A stretch of DNA of 64,000 nt from Rosa chinensis (Eukaryota; Streptophyta; Magnoliopsida; Rosales; Rosaceae): the NCBI RefSeq assembly GCF_002994745.2, contig NC_037090.1, positions 9,979,501 to 10,043,500 on the forward strand, read 5' to 3'. This document shows positions 22,336 to 31,409 of the stretch, one piece after another. The notes under the pieces are model-generated. The model saw nothing but the letters and a program-made list of their open reading frames with translations. It made no database searches and was not told the DNA's origin. A program made the translations under genes and the position numbers. Numbering within the stretch: position 1 is the stretch's first letter; each line of letters starts with the position of its first letter.

Positions 22336-22749
22336 GGGCCTGTTGGTTTATGGGTCTGGGCTTGGGATCTGGAACCATGTTATTTTTCTTTTTTAAATCT
22401 ATTACTTTTTAGGGATAATGACCACTTACCCATAGAATACCAAATACAACCCCATACACTCCACCAACTTATTTTCAACCCCACTCACACAAAAGTTTTC
22501 TCTTTTTCTCCCAACTATTCCTTTCACTTAATGTTTATCCCATTAATACCCCTTTCTCTAAGCTTTTACTATTCTTTTGTTTTCTTTTATTTTCTTATGA
22601 TGAAACGTGGTGGGCCCATCTTGAATTTATTTGTCTAAATATAATTGCAGCAAAATTGTATCCTCCATTCGACGGTAAACAGTAAATTTTACTATTCATT
22701 ATTTCGATCGTTGATAGACTTGAATTAGTAGCAATCTGTAAAAATACTA
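22336..22749. other. Flank of the viral insert
   Basis: AT-rich. 'GGGATAATGACCACTTACCC' near 22412 resembles dispersed plant repeat ends. The exact host/virus junction was not found but probably lies in 22640-22750. Confidence 0.4.
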
Positions 22750-22757
22750 GTAAAGAG

Positions 22758-22949
22758 TTGAAAAAAGAAAGAGAAAAATTGAGAAAACTGAAAGACTATA
22801 GAGATAGTCTTAACAAAGAAACTCCCAACTATTGGGATATCATTTATAGACTCCAAACTAGGATCTATAAATTAGAAGAAGATATTGATAATCTTTTATA
22901 TGTTCTAGAAATAAAACAAAAACCATTTGATTATTTGAGCATTGGTTAG
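22758..22949 (+). other. Short ORF without AUG in the viral leader
   Basis: A 63-codon frame ends 13 nt before the primer site. It has no ATG at its start (the first usable codon is TTG). Its Lys/Glu/Leu-rich heptad-like composition (EREKLRKLKDYRDSL, LQTRIYKLEEDIDNLLYVLE) suggests a coiled coil. It may be a true non-AUG-initiated peptide, as in the ORF 1 of some badnaviruses, or a chance frame. Confidence 0.4.
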
Positions 22950-22962
22950 ATCCGCATCCCAC

Positions 22963-22974
22963 TGGTATCAGAGC
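22963..22974 (+). promoter_or_regulatory. tRNA-Met primer binding site of the pararetrovirus
   Basis: TGGTATCAGAGC is the 12-nt complement of the plant initiator tRNA-Met 3' end used to prime caulimovirid minus-strand synthesis. By convention it marks position 1 of the viral genome and lies 33 bp before the first polyprotein ATG. Confidence 0.92.
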
Positions 22975-23007
22975 CTGTAAAATAGCTCAAAGGAGAACCC
23001 CTCCTTA

Positions 23008-26000
23008 ATGGGGACAATGTCAGAATTGTTATTAGAAAAAATAAATTCTCTACTGAAAACTTCTGATGAGAAATATCAGAAGCTGTTACTAGAATTATCT
23101 AGATGCCAAGATCATCTAGAAAAATTTCCTACTATAATCCACCAATTGGAAAGATTGGAAAACAAACTGGATTATATCAAGGAACTTCCAAAAACGGAAG
23201 AAGAAAAGCTGACAGTCGTCAGTAGAAAAATCAATGAACAGCAAAAAACGCTGGATTCCATGAAAAATATACTGAAGGACAAGAAAGTGCCTACAGTAAA
23301 AAAGAAAGCTAATGGATTCAAACCATTAGAAAGACCAGACAAGAATCCTGTTCCAAACATGATTTTTCTGGATCCTTCAACTAGTTCTACTAGTATCCGA
23401 TATGAAAACTCGGAAAAAAGAGAAATGAAGATGTTAAGCATCTTTGGAAAAAAGAAAGGAGTACAACTCCTAAATGCTGAAGAATTTGAGTTCAATGAGA
23501 TTGAACAAGAAGTAAAAAATTCCTCAATCCCAAAGTTAGATTTTAAACAAATCTACAAAAGAGGAAAATTTGATTTAATGGATAGCCATTATTTCAAAGT
23601 ACTGGAGATTACAACCCCAGCAACAGCAGGTGGAGAGACTGATCTTCTACTAATCACTCCAGCAGAAGTTACCAGAGCCCAAGCAAAAAAATATCAATTT
23701 ATGCATATTGGAGCAGTCCAAGTAGGCATAAACTTGCTTGCTCGTGAAGGTATAAACTGTTCAGTCCTATGTGTTCTACAGGACAACAGGTTAACAGACT
23801 TCCAAGCTAGTCTGTTGGGAACACTCGAAGCATCCTTGTGCGACCAAGTAGCATACTTCAACTGCTTCCCCAACTTCACCACCAGCTTGAAAGATGCAGC
23901 TCACTGCCTCAGACTGAGAGTCAAAACAGATGGCATATCAATGAAAGAAGATATGCAGGAACTTGCAATAGTATATAGAATATACTATAAATTGATGAGT
24001 ACTACAGTAGCCCCTAAGACAAGGATTACAAATATCCCAGGTCTTACTACTGGATTCCTCACTAATCAGAAGAACCATTCGCAGCAAATCCATAAAGTTA
24101 CTTGGAAAGAAGTAACATTTCCTCTTGAATGGAAATTGTCCGGTCCAAAAAAGCAACCGGAAAGAGCAAAAGCAAAAATCTACGAGAGTAGAAGAACTGG
24201 AGAAATCAGCCTCAACTTCGACAATCACAGGAAAAGTGATGTCTGTCCTGAGAACCTCAGGATAAACAGCAGTCTTCTGAGAAGAAGCTATAGCACTAGA
24301 GAAGCTAGTGTTAGTGGTACAAAACCCACTATTGAAGAACCCATATCAGAAGAAGATCTGGAAGCTGATCTAAACAGACCAGTCCATATGCTTAGAGCTG
24401 AGAGGCTCTATAATCTTTATGAAGAAGCTGAGAATTGTGAAAATCCTGAACGATTAGAAAAACTAATCGAAGAAATGAAAGAATTCAAAATCAGAAAGAC
24501 AAGAAAAGTCTTTCCATATCAAGATATTGAAATGGAAGAAGGAGAGAGCTCCAAAACTTCCATAGTTCGAGAAAAAGGAAAGGTCAAACTTCCTATACAG
24601 AAGGCCCCTACGGGCAGAAATGGAGAAAGAAATTCTCAAAGATTTGTCCCAGAGGACAAGATACCCAGAGTACCAATTTCCAACTATGGAATTTGGCTAG
24701 ATCTGGATAAAGCTCTTGACAAGAGAAAAACTCTTGACCAATGGGTAGACAGCCTAATGATGGCCTCTGCTCTTACCCTTGGAAAATTTGAAGCTCCTGA
24801 TCTTCAGATGTACTTTGAAACTACTCTCACCGGGGTAGCCAAAAAATACTACTTCTCTTTCAAAGAAACAGCCAGAGGAAAAGAGTGGCTGGAAGAAATC
24901 AAGACTTCAAAGTCTCCATATGATTTTGCAGTACCCCTGTACGATCAGTTTTGTGGAGATCTCTCAAATTTGAGTGAAAAAGCCAAAGAAACGGCAAAGT
25001 CGAATATCTATGCTCTCAAAATTTGTGACATGAGATATTTCGAAGAATACCTGAATGAGTTTCAGGAATACTACTGTACAATTGGTGAACTAGAGAATAC
25101 TGATCTAGTTAATCTGTTGCACAGAAAACTCCCTGAACCATGGAGAACAGCTGTGAGAGAAAGCATAGCTGAAAAGCCAATTGAAAGATTTTCAGTTGGA
25201 GGAATTGCTGACAGAATCCGACAATTACTAAAAGATCAATGCAAAGCCAATCTTAGAGCTAAGATGGCTAAGAAGCAACTCAGAGGAGTTGAAAATTTCT
25301 GTTACGGAATATTGGATATGCCCACAAACTGGGGATGTCATGAATCCAAATTCCACAGAAAAAGAAAAGAAAAATATTACTCTAAAAAATTCAAAAAGAG
25401 TAATCAAAAGAAGAATTGGAAATTCAAGAGAAGTTCCAATTACAAGAAACAGAAGGATGAAGATCCTAAAAAGAAATTCTTCAAGAAAAAGAAGAATACT
25501 CATCAGCATAAACAACCTAGCAAGAAAGCTTGCAGATGTTGGTTATGTAAAGCTGAAGGGCACTATGCCAATGAATGCCCGGAAAAGGGTAAAAGATCTA
25601 CTAAAGCTCTCTTTGAAGAATATGAGCAAATAGTAGAAGTAGCAAACCTGAAAGGCTACGAAATAGCCTATTTTGATGATGAAGATGACGAGTCAGTTTA
25701 TTCTGCCTGGTCTGAAGAAGAAACTTCATCAGATGAGTCTGAGATAGATTCTGAAGTTGAGTACTTCGAATCCAGACAAATGAATGTTTTAAAAATCAAG
25801 AATTGGGAAGAAAGTAAGACAGAATCTTTCATGTCTTCTTATCAGGTGAACCCTGGTACATTCGTCTGTGACTACTGTTTTTGTCACGAAAAGAATGGTC
25901 TCCCTATGTTTTGTGAAGAGTCTAAGAAGACTTATCACAAAGAATGCTTCATAGCGGAAGCTCGAAGAAAAACCAAGAATGGCCTTGTCAGCCAATTGGT

Positions 26001-26826
26001 TGAACAAGAATATGAAGAATATTTCTCTGAGCAAAAAGGGAAAGAAGAAGAAAAAGAGGTAGAAACTCTGTTCCAAAAAATTATGGAACCTTCTCCTCCA
26101 TCTTCCTCAGAAAAGAGAGAAGAAATCATCGGTGAAGAAAACATCGATGAAGATATTGAACTGGTTGAAATACCAGAAAATGAAGAACTGGTGAAACCGC
26201 CAGAAACTATTCATCTCTTAGAACGACAAGAGGTTACTGACACATGGGATCTACTTGGCCAACCATCTTGCAAGTTTGATTACAAAGTCAGATACGACCC
26301 TCCGTCATGGATCAATGATTTAGAAATCACAGAGATAACTCCTGCAAACTGGGATGATAGATTTGATAAATCGTTCACCCAGGAAAATGTTCTAGAAGAA
26401 TGCAAACCATTCATTCCCAAGGAACAAGCTCAGAAAAATGAGCCTCAACAATCGAAAGTCATCTCTACAAGTAGATACAGCAACTACATAGAGATTGGAC
26501 TCAAGTTCCCTGATCACAGGAAATATCATCTACATGCTTTTGTAGATAATGGATCAGGATTTACGGTTGCAAAGAGATTTGCAATTCCAGATGAACTCTG
26601 GAAAGAAGATAAGAAAAAGTCAGCTACTGGTGTTACATTTGATGGAAGCCATCTCACCATGAAGAAAGTAGCAAAAAATGTTCATATCACCATTGGTGGA
26701 GGAACATTTATCATCCAGAATGTTTGGCAATCTGAAGGCCAAGGATCTGATTTCTTGTTGGGAAATGACTTTATTCTCCAACAACGATTCATTCAGGATG
26801 AAGAAGCAATCGGCTTCAGGAAATGA
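23008..26826 (+). CDS. Pararetroviral polyprotein, 5' part: movement, coat and protease domains
   Basis: 1272 codons from the ATG at 23008 (a second ATG is at 23017) to TGA at 26824-26826. N-terminus: coiled coil, about residues 5-95. A 30K-superfamily movement domain follows (about 23545-24150, with HIGAVQVGINLLAREG and SLLGTLEASLC). The coat region is about 24660-25300, then Lys-rich basic stretches and a CX2CX4HX4C zinc knuckle (25537-25578). A second Cys/His cluster (CDYCFCHEKNG...HKEC) lies at about 25867-25950. Acidic Glu-rich linkers follow. The aspartic protease has DNGS at 26545-26556, where most relatives have D-T/S-G, and ends with a LLGNDF block. The stop lies just after the protease, and the downstream RT frame is the same frame. 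I infer one ancestral polyprotein now divided by a stop. Confidence 0.88.
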   Translation: MGTMSELLLEKINSLLKTSDEKYQKLLLELSRCQDHLEKFPTIIHQLERLENKLDYIKELPKTEEEKLTVVSRKINEQQKTLDSMKNILKDKKVPTVKKKANGFKPLERPDKNPVPNMIFLDPSTSSTSIRYENSEKREMKMLSIFGKKKGVQLLNAEEFEFNEIEQEVKNSSIPKLDFKQIYKRGKFDLMDSHYFKVLEITTPATAGGETDLLLITPAEVTRAQAKKYQFMHIGAVQVGINLLAREGINCSVLCVLQDNRLTDFQASLLGTLEASLCDQVAYFNCFPNFTTSLKDAAHCLRLRVKTDGISMKEDMQELAIVYRIYYKLMSTTVAPKTRITNIPGLTTGFLTNQKNHSQQIHKVTWKEVTFPLEWKLSGPKKQPERAKAKIYESRRTGEISLNFDNHRKSDVCPENLRINSSLLRRSYSTREASVSGTKPTIEEPISEEDLEADLNRPVHMLRAERLYNLYEEAENCENPERLEKLIEEMKEFKIRKTRKVFPYQDIEMEEGESSKTSIVREKGKVKLPIQKAPTGRNGERNSQRFVPEDKIPRVPISNYGIWLDLDKALDKRKTLDQWVDSLMMASALTLGKFEAPDLQMYFETTLTGVAKKYYFSFKETARGKEWLEEIKTSKSPYDFAVPLYDQFCGDLSNLSEKAKETAKSNIYALKICDMRYFEEYLNEFQEYYCTIGELENTDLVNLLHRKLPEPWRTAVRESIAEKPIERFSVGGIADRIRQLLKDQCKANLRAKMAKKQLRGVENFCYGILDMPTNWGCHESKFHRKRKEKYYSKKFKKSNQKKNWKFKRSSNYKKQKDEDPKKKFFKKKKNTHQHKQPSKKACRCWLCKAEGHYANECPEKGKRSTKALFEEYEQIVEVANLKGYEIAYFDDEDDESVYSAWSEEETSSDESEIDSEVEYFESRQMNVLKIKNWEESKTESFMSSYQVNPGTFVCDYCFCHEKNGLPMFCEESKKTYHKECFIAEARRKTKNGLVSQLVEQEYEEYFSEQKGKEEEKEVETLFQKIMEPSPPSSSEKREEIIGEENIDEDIELVEIPENEELVKPPETIHLLERQEVTDTWDLLGQPSCKFDYKVRYDPPSWINDLEITEITPANWDDRFDKSFTQENVLEECKPFIPKEQAQKNEPQQSKVISTSRYSNYIEIGLKFPDHRKYHLHAFVDNGSGFTVAKRFAIPDELWKEDKKKSATGVTFDGSHLTMKKVAKNVHITIGGGTFIIQNVWQSEGQGSDFLLGNDFILQQRFIQDEEAIGFRK

Positions 26827-28977
26827 GAACGGGTGTTCTGGGCAGACCGACTCACACATGCATTCAGTGTGGTAGGTCCCGGTTTTACTACTCACTATCA
26901 GAGATCGCAACAGAATAGTGGTGATCTTACCCCCTACAAACCAAAATTTGAACCCATACTCCAAATCAAACAACAAGAAGAACTGCTTGTTGAAGAATCC
27001 TCAGAAGAAGAAGAAGAAGAAGAAGCTAGTGAAGACGAAGAAGCTAGTTTCATCCATGAGCACAACCTCAAGCACTTTCAAAACAAGCTTGAGTCTCAAA
27101 AAATTCCCACTCTTGACAAAATCAAGAAACTACTAGAGCAGAATGTAGATACAAACCCTCAGAAGTTTTGGGAAAAAGACCCAGTGGTCTGTGAATTAAG
27201 ATTGCATGACATGAACGCTATCTGCCATGTCAAAGCCATTCCTCAGTACAAAGAGGAAGATCAGAGAGAGTTCAGAAGTGATATTGAAGATCTCCTGAAA
27301 AAGAGATTAATTCAACCTTCCACTAGCCCTCATCATGCTCCAGCATTCTATGTAAGAAATCATGCAGAGAACCTACGAGGCAAAGCTAGAATGGTGATTG
27401 ACTATCGAGATGTCAACAAAAAGACTGTCAAAGACGGTTATCAAATCGCTCAGGTACGAGTACTGATCAACCAGCTCAGAGGAGCCAAAGTCTTTTCAAA
27501 ATTCGATGCAAAATCGGGTTTCTGGCAGGTCAAGATGCATCCTGAGAGTATCCCTCTCACTGCATTTGGAACACCACAAGGTCATTACGAATGGCTGGTA
27601 ATGCCGTTTGGTCTAAAGCAAGCTCCCTCAATCTTCCAAAGAAAGATGGACAACATCTTCAAGCATGTGGCGGAGTTCTGCGTCGTCTACATAGATGACA
27701 TCCTGGTCTTCTCCAAGAACCGAGAAGAACACATGAAGCACCTCCATGAGGTAACAAAGCTGATAGTTCAGCATGGGATTATCCTAGGGGAAAAGAAAAT
27801 CTTTTTTATCCTTGATGAAGTTGATTTCCTAGGAATAAACATCAAGAATGGAGTTATAAAGCTTCAACCTCATATCCTTGAAAAGATCTGGAAGTTTCCA
27901 GACAAAATTCCTGATGCTAAGAGTCTAGAGAGATTCCTTGGTGTCATAAACTATGGGAGAGATTTCATTCCTAAGATCTCAGGATTAACAGCAATGTTAT
28001 CTCCTAAGACTAGTTCCAAAAGAAAATGGAACTTCACAGAAGATGATGAAAAGATCGTGAAGCAGATAAAAAATCTCTGCAAAAACCTCCCTCCTCTTCA
28101 ACAACCAGAAGAGAATGATGAAATTATCCTCCAAACAGATGCGAGTGATAATTACTGGTCCGGTGTAGTCCTTGCAAAAACGCCTGGAACTAACATCGAA
28201 AAGATTTGCAAATTTTGTAGCGGCAAGTTCAGCCCTGCAGAACTGAATTATCCCACAGGGGAAAAAGAAATTTTGGCCGTCAAAAAAACGATTTTAAATT
28301 CTCCAGTTTTTCTTGGAAAACCCTTTACTGTCCGCACCGATTGTGCTAGAGTAAAGAATTTCAAAAATTTTAAACTTGACAAAGCTGCTGATAGAGGAAG
28401 ATTAGCAAACTGGCAATTATTTCTTAACCAATATGATTATAATGTTGAATTAATTGCAGGAAACAAGAATTATCTTCCAGACGCATTGACCAGGGAACTA
28501 GCAATGTTTAGCCAAAGAGAAGACGACGAAGGTCGTAATCCCAGAAATAGAAGAACTGGGAAAGAACATGAACCTCAAGAAGATCCTATGGAAACCAAGG
28601 AAAAGGTTCTTAAAAAGTTTCTGCTAAGTCCAAAAGGCTTGGCCACAACTGATCAATCCCAGGGTAAAGGATTGGCTAGCCCGTCTCAAACGGCAGACGG
28701 TAAAGGCTCATCAAGACCGTTGATGGCTGCTGCTTTGCCAAAAAGCAGACCAACTCCAAATGGAGTTATAAATGTTTTTAACTATGAATTAAGAACTTTC
28801 GATACTCCTGTGTTCAGAACTGGCAGGAGACTAGCTTATCACCAGAAGACAATCTTAGATAATCTCTTATTTGCCTTTCAAGAAAGAAGCAGTGGTCTAA
28901 TGTTCCCGGCACTCTTTGCACTAGCTGAAGAACTATATGAGAATGCCAGACCACAATCTGAAGAAAGTCATATATAG
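26827..28977 (+). CDS. Pararetroviral polyprotein, 3' part: reverse transcriptase and RNase H
   Basis: Continues in the same frame as the upstream ORF directly after the TGA. The first in-frame ATG is at 27211, near the N-terminal border of RT, so the segment has no natural start of its own. Visible RT signatures: KFDAKSGFWQV (about 27500-27535), FGLKQAPSIFQ and the catalytic YIDD at 27688-27699. RNase H follows with QTDASDNYWSG (Asp at 28138), GEKEILAVKK, RTDCARV and LPDALTREL. All the catalytic acidic residues I can identify are present. The C-terminal tail (about 28500-28977) is of unknown role. A fully separate gene is unlikely; a disrupted or read-through polyprotein fits better. Confidence 0.9.
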   Translation, partial: ERVFWADRLTHAFSVVGPGFTTHYQRSQQNSGDLTPYKPKFEPILQIKQQEELLVEESSEEEEEEEASEDEEASFIHEHNLKHFQNKLESQKIPTLDKIKKLLEQNVDTNPQKFWEKDPVVCELRLHDMNAICHVKAIPQYKEEDQREFRSDIEDLLKKRLIQPSTSPHHAPAFYVRNHAENLRGKARMVIDYRDVNKKTVKDGYQIAQVRVLINQLRGAKVFSKFDAKSGFWQVKMHPESIPLTAFGTPQGHYEWLVMPFGLKQAPSIFQRKMDNIFKHVAEFCVVYIDDILVFSKNREEHMKHLHEVTKLIVQHGIILGEKKIFFILDEVDFLGINIKNGVIKLQPHILEKIWKFPDKIPDAKSLERFLGVINYGRDFIPKISGLTAMLSPKTSSKRKWNFTEDDEKIVKQIKNLCKNLPPLQQPEENDEIILQTDASDNYWSGVVLAKTPGTNIEKICKFCSGKFSPAELNYPTGEKEILAVKKTILNSPVFLGKPFTVRTDCARVKNFKNFKLDKAADRGRLANWQLFLNQYDYNVELIAGNKNYLPDALTRELAMFSQREDDEGRNPRNRRTGKEHEPQEDPMETKEKVLKKFLLSPKGLATTDQSQGKGLASPSQTADGKGSSRPLMAAALPKSRPTPNGVINVFNYELRTFDTPVFRTGRRLAYHQKTILDNLLFAFQERSSGLMFPALFALAEELYENARPQSEESHI

Positions 28978-29043
28978 CAGAGTGCTGTAAAGAAAGAAAA
29001 AATTCTCTTCCTAGAAAGTCCAGAAAGTGCTAGGGTTCCTATC

Positions 29044-29808
29044 ATGGCACTTAATGAATCAGACTGGCATGAATTCCATAGTCTGATAGGAAGACATAAT
29101 CCAGAAAACCTGGTTCCTCCAACTCTCTTTATTGTCTCAGGTCCTTATGTTGGAAGATACCTGGTTAATGTTCAGAGTGAACATCCTCAAGAACACAAGC
29201 TCTGGCTTGTTGAGAATGGTTTTGTCCATAATCTGTGGACTAAAACAAATGATGATCTAAGAGGTTTGCCACCTGTCATTGTCAACACAGTCAAAAATGT
29301 AAGAAAAAACGACTGTATGCTTCGACTGAAGTTCAGATCCACCCCTCCAGAATGGATCCAAAAGGCAAACGGTGAAGTTGAATATATTCCTCCTTATCAT
29401 TATGTAAGAATTATTCAAAGGAAATATCTTCAACCAGCCTGTGTAGGGTACAATGGCCAGCCAAATTCAAGTATTCCATGGATGAAGGCCATGACTCTAG
29501 AATATATCAAGAAGATCATCTCTGAAGATGTCAACAACACCTTCCTGGCAGCAGGAGAAAAAATCATTATCACTGCTTACGATCATCCTGACGTAGTCAG
29601 CAGTGACTTATTCCTATCCCTTACCAGAAAGGAGATAGACTCGACACTGGCATGCTTAAGATGGGTGGAAAAGCTTGAAACAGACAACCACTACAAAATG
29701 TATGTTGATACAGATGTCGAAGATAATGCAACAACAGTAAGGATGGCCCAGGCAGATAACGACTCGTTTGTCCTTGGTCACAATTCAGAAACCGACGAGA
29801 ACATGTGA
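29044..29808 (+). CDS. 3' ORF of the pararetrovirus, function unknown
   Basis: 254 intact codons starting at ATG 29044, 66 nt after the polyprotein stop. No domain recognised; the protein is rich in aromatic and acidic residues with no membrane segment. Its place, 3' of the polyprotein and 5' of the promoter, matches the small ORF of unknown function described for florendoviruses. It is not evidently the transactivator/inclusion-body protein of caulimoviruses. It shows no frameshift or stop. Confidence 0.7.
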   Translation: MALNESDWHEFHSLIGRHNPENLVPPTLFIVSGPYVGRYLVNVQSEHPQEHKLWLVENGFVHNLWTKTNDDLRGLPPVIVNTVKNVRKNDCMLRLKFRSTPPEWIQKANGEVEYIPPYHYVRIIQRKYLQPACVGYNGQPNSSIPWMKAMTLEYIKKIISEDVNNTFLAAGEKIIITAYDHPDVVSSDLFLSLTRKEIDSTLACLRWVEKLETDNHYKMYVDTDVEDNATTVRMAQADNDSFVLGHNSETDENM

Positions 29809-30060
29809 AGCAGCAGGTGTAGAAAACACCGAAAGTTCTTTTGGACTTTTCCCAAAAGCAACTTTTGCTTTTCAAAAAGCAGGTGAAAAACATTTCACCC
29901 AAAGGAATCTGCTTTTCCCCGACCGACCTCCACCAGCAGGAGCACTAAGGAAAGCAGGAAATCACGGAGTCGTACTGTACATTTTGTTGTTTTGTTTTGA
30001 GTTCCGCTCCCTATATAAGGAGCTTTAGCTTCCCTTATAAGGCATTCGAAAAACAGGAGA
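29809..30060 (+). promoter_or_regulatory. Pararetroviral promoter and transcription start region
   Basis: CTCCCTATATAAGG at about 30007-30020 is a good TATA box in a caulimovirid-like setting, downstream of the last ORF and upstream of a long leader. Repeated AAAGCA-type blocks (29857-29880, 29935-29960) may be activator sites. The transcription start would be about 30045. Confidence 0.75.
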
Positions 30061-30600
30061 GCATCAGTTCATATTAGTCATATTAGCAGTGTGATTTTCT
30101 TTCCTGTCCGTGTGAAGAAGTGTGCTTTTATTTCAAGTAAGTACTGTAATCATTCTTATGGATAGCTAAACAGCTTTTAGCTGTTTACCTGAGAATGAGG
30201 CTCTGAATTTATAGCTTGTAATTATGTTTATATGAATATTTTCAGTGTGTTCACCCACTTCATCAAATTTTAAGTTAAAAAGTTCTGTTATATTAATCGT
30301 GTTCAGCCAATATCTTATACTTGCTTTAAGTTCAGAATCTCTGATTTTTATGGAAAAATTGCCACAGCTTAGGATAGAAACAAACAGCAGTGATTCCGCC
30401 TGTTAAAGTAACCGTTAGGCAGGAGGCCATTAGGTGAAAAACTTGGGCATGTTGAAGGCTAGTTTTGTTTTTCTCAGAAGTTGGAACAGGGTTTTCTAAG
30501 AAAAATGAGTTTTGGACCTAAAAGTCAGCATAGGATACACTAGGCACTACTTTAGAAAGGACTACCCTTATGAGTCTTTTCACCTAAAAGTTGTGTAATT
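30061..30600 (+). other. Remaining viral leader (approximate end)
   Basis: Expected long structured leader of the pregenomic RNA, with a hairpin AAACAGCTTTTAGCTGTTT at about 30169-30187. I see no AATAAA near the TATA box. The right-hand host junction is not resolved; similarity to 22640-22960 was not seen, so the insert is probably not a tandem copy. Confidence 0.45.
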
Positions 30601-31190
30601 GGGCAAAATACAAGGATGTTGGATTGATTGGGCAAAATACCATGAGTTTGTGGGCAAACGGGCACAACCCCTACTTTTTATTATTAATTATTATTAGTAA
30701 GACATGGTTTTATGGTGGCAATAAATCCCTATCAATTTTGGGTAGGATGATATGGGCTTTGTTCTGAAATACACACTTAGTATGCCTTGTCTGCCCTAGC
30801 GAGGCAGCAAGCTGTTTGTTTGATCAAATGGCGCAACCTCCTAGTGGTAAGATGAAACCGAGTGTTGTTGGATTTGTTTCCGTGCGGCAATATAGTAGGA
30901 AAACTGTGTTATTTGTAATTATGCTTCTTCATGATAAAGTTATCTTTCCGGTATGTCTCCGCTATGTCAAAGCAAATTGAGTAACCAGTCATACAGTCTT
31001 TGCTAATTTGTGCATGTTAGAAGAATGTATAGATTTTGTGGGGACTCTTGATATTATTTCATGATATTCTCTTAATGCTTATTATAATTTAGAGTTCAAA
31101 CTTTACCACCCCCCGACTTTTTGTATTTTACAGTTTCATTAATCAAGACTTAAGGACACCCGCACCTGTCCCTTCTCAAAAAAAAAAAAA
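30600..31190 (+). mobile_element. Poly(A) retroposon tail, borders uncertain
   Basis: Sequence ending CCTGTCCCTTCTC followed by a 16-A tract (about 31178-31193) looks like the 3' end of a LINE or other retroposon. No matching target duplication was found on the left side, so the start is a guess. A 14-bp repeat (ATTGGGCAAAATAC, twice near 30598 and 30630) lies at the left. Confidence 0.5.
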
Positions 31191-31258
31191 AAACGTGTAT
31201 TGCTCTGTTTTTCATATCTCGTTGTAATCTCTTTGAGTTGTGTAAGGATTTGTAACAA

Positions 31259-31409
31259 TGGAAATTATCTATGCACCAACGGTGCAAATGACCCGACACT
31301 TATAATCTTAACCCTTGATATTTATAATTAATATTTTTATTAATAACTTAATAGTGTATTTAATATAATCTAACCATCCATTTATGTCAATGCATTGAAT
31401 CCTCTCCGT
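31259..31409 (-). mobile_element. MITE related to the element at 55090-55261 (partly truncated)
   Basis: Reads GGAAATTATCTATGCACC...AACCCTTGATATTTA...TCTAACCATCCATTTATG, the reverse complement of most of the 55-kb MITE at about 80% identity. One terminal repeat is eroded. Confidence 0.7.

Larger units (their letters stand above)
22750..30600 (+). mobile_element. Endogenous pararetrovirus (Caulimoviridae, florendovirus/petuvirus-like)
   Basis: A near genome-length integrated copy in the order: short leader ORF, tRNA-Met primer site, polyprotein (movement, coat, zinc knuckle, aspartic protease, RT, RNase H), a 254-residue ORF, TATA promoter, leader. Integrase and LTRs are absent, which separates it from LTR retrotransposons; the 30K-type movement domain separates it from them too. 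A single polyprotein frame followed by one further ORF resembles florendoviruses, the commonest endogenous caulimovirids of flowering plants; petuvirus is the alternative. Only one coding lesion is seen (in-frame TGA, 26824-26826). Both outer boundaries are approximate. Confidence 0.88.

Noticed and set aside
26824..26833. Programmed read-through stop in the viral polyprotein
   Set aside because: Not fully rejected, but the context (TGA followed by G) lacks the known leaky signature and no stem-loop is evident, so a lesion is more likely.
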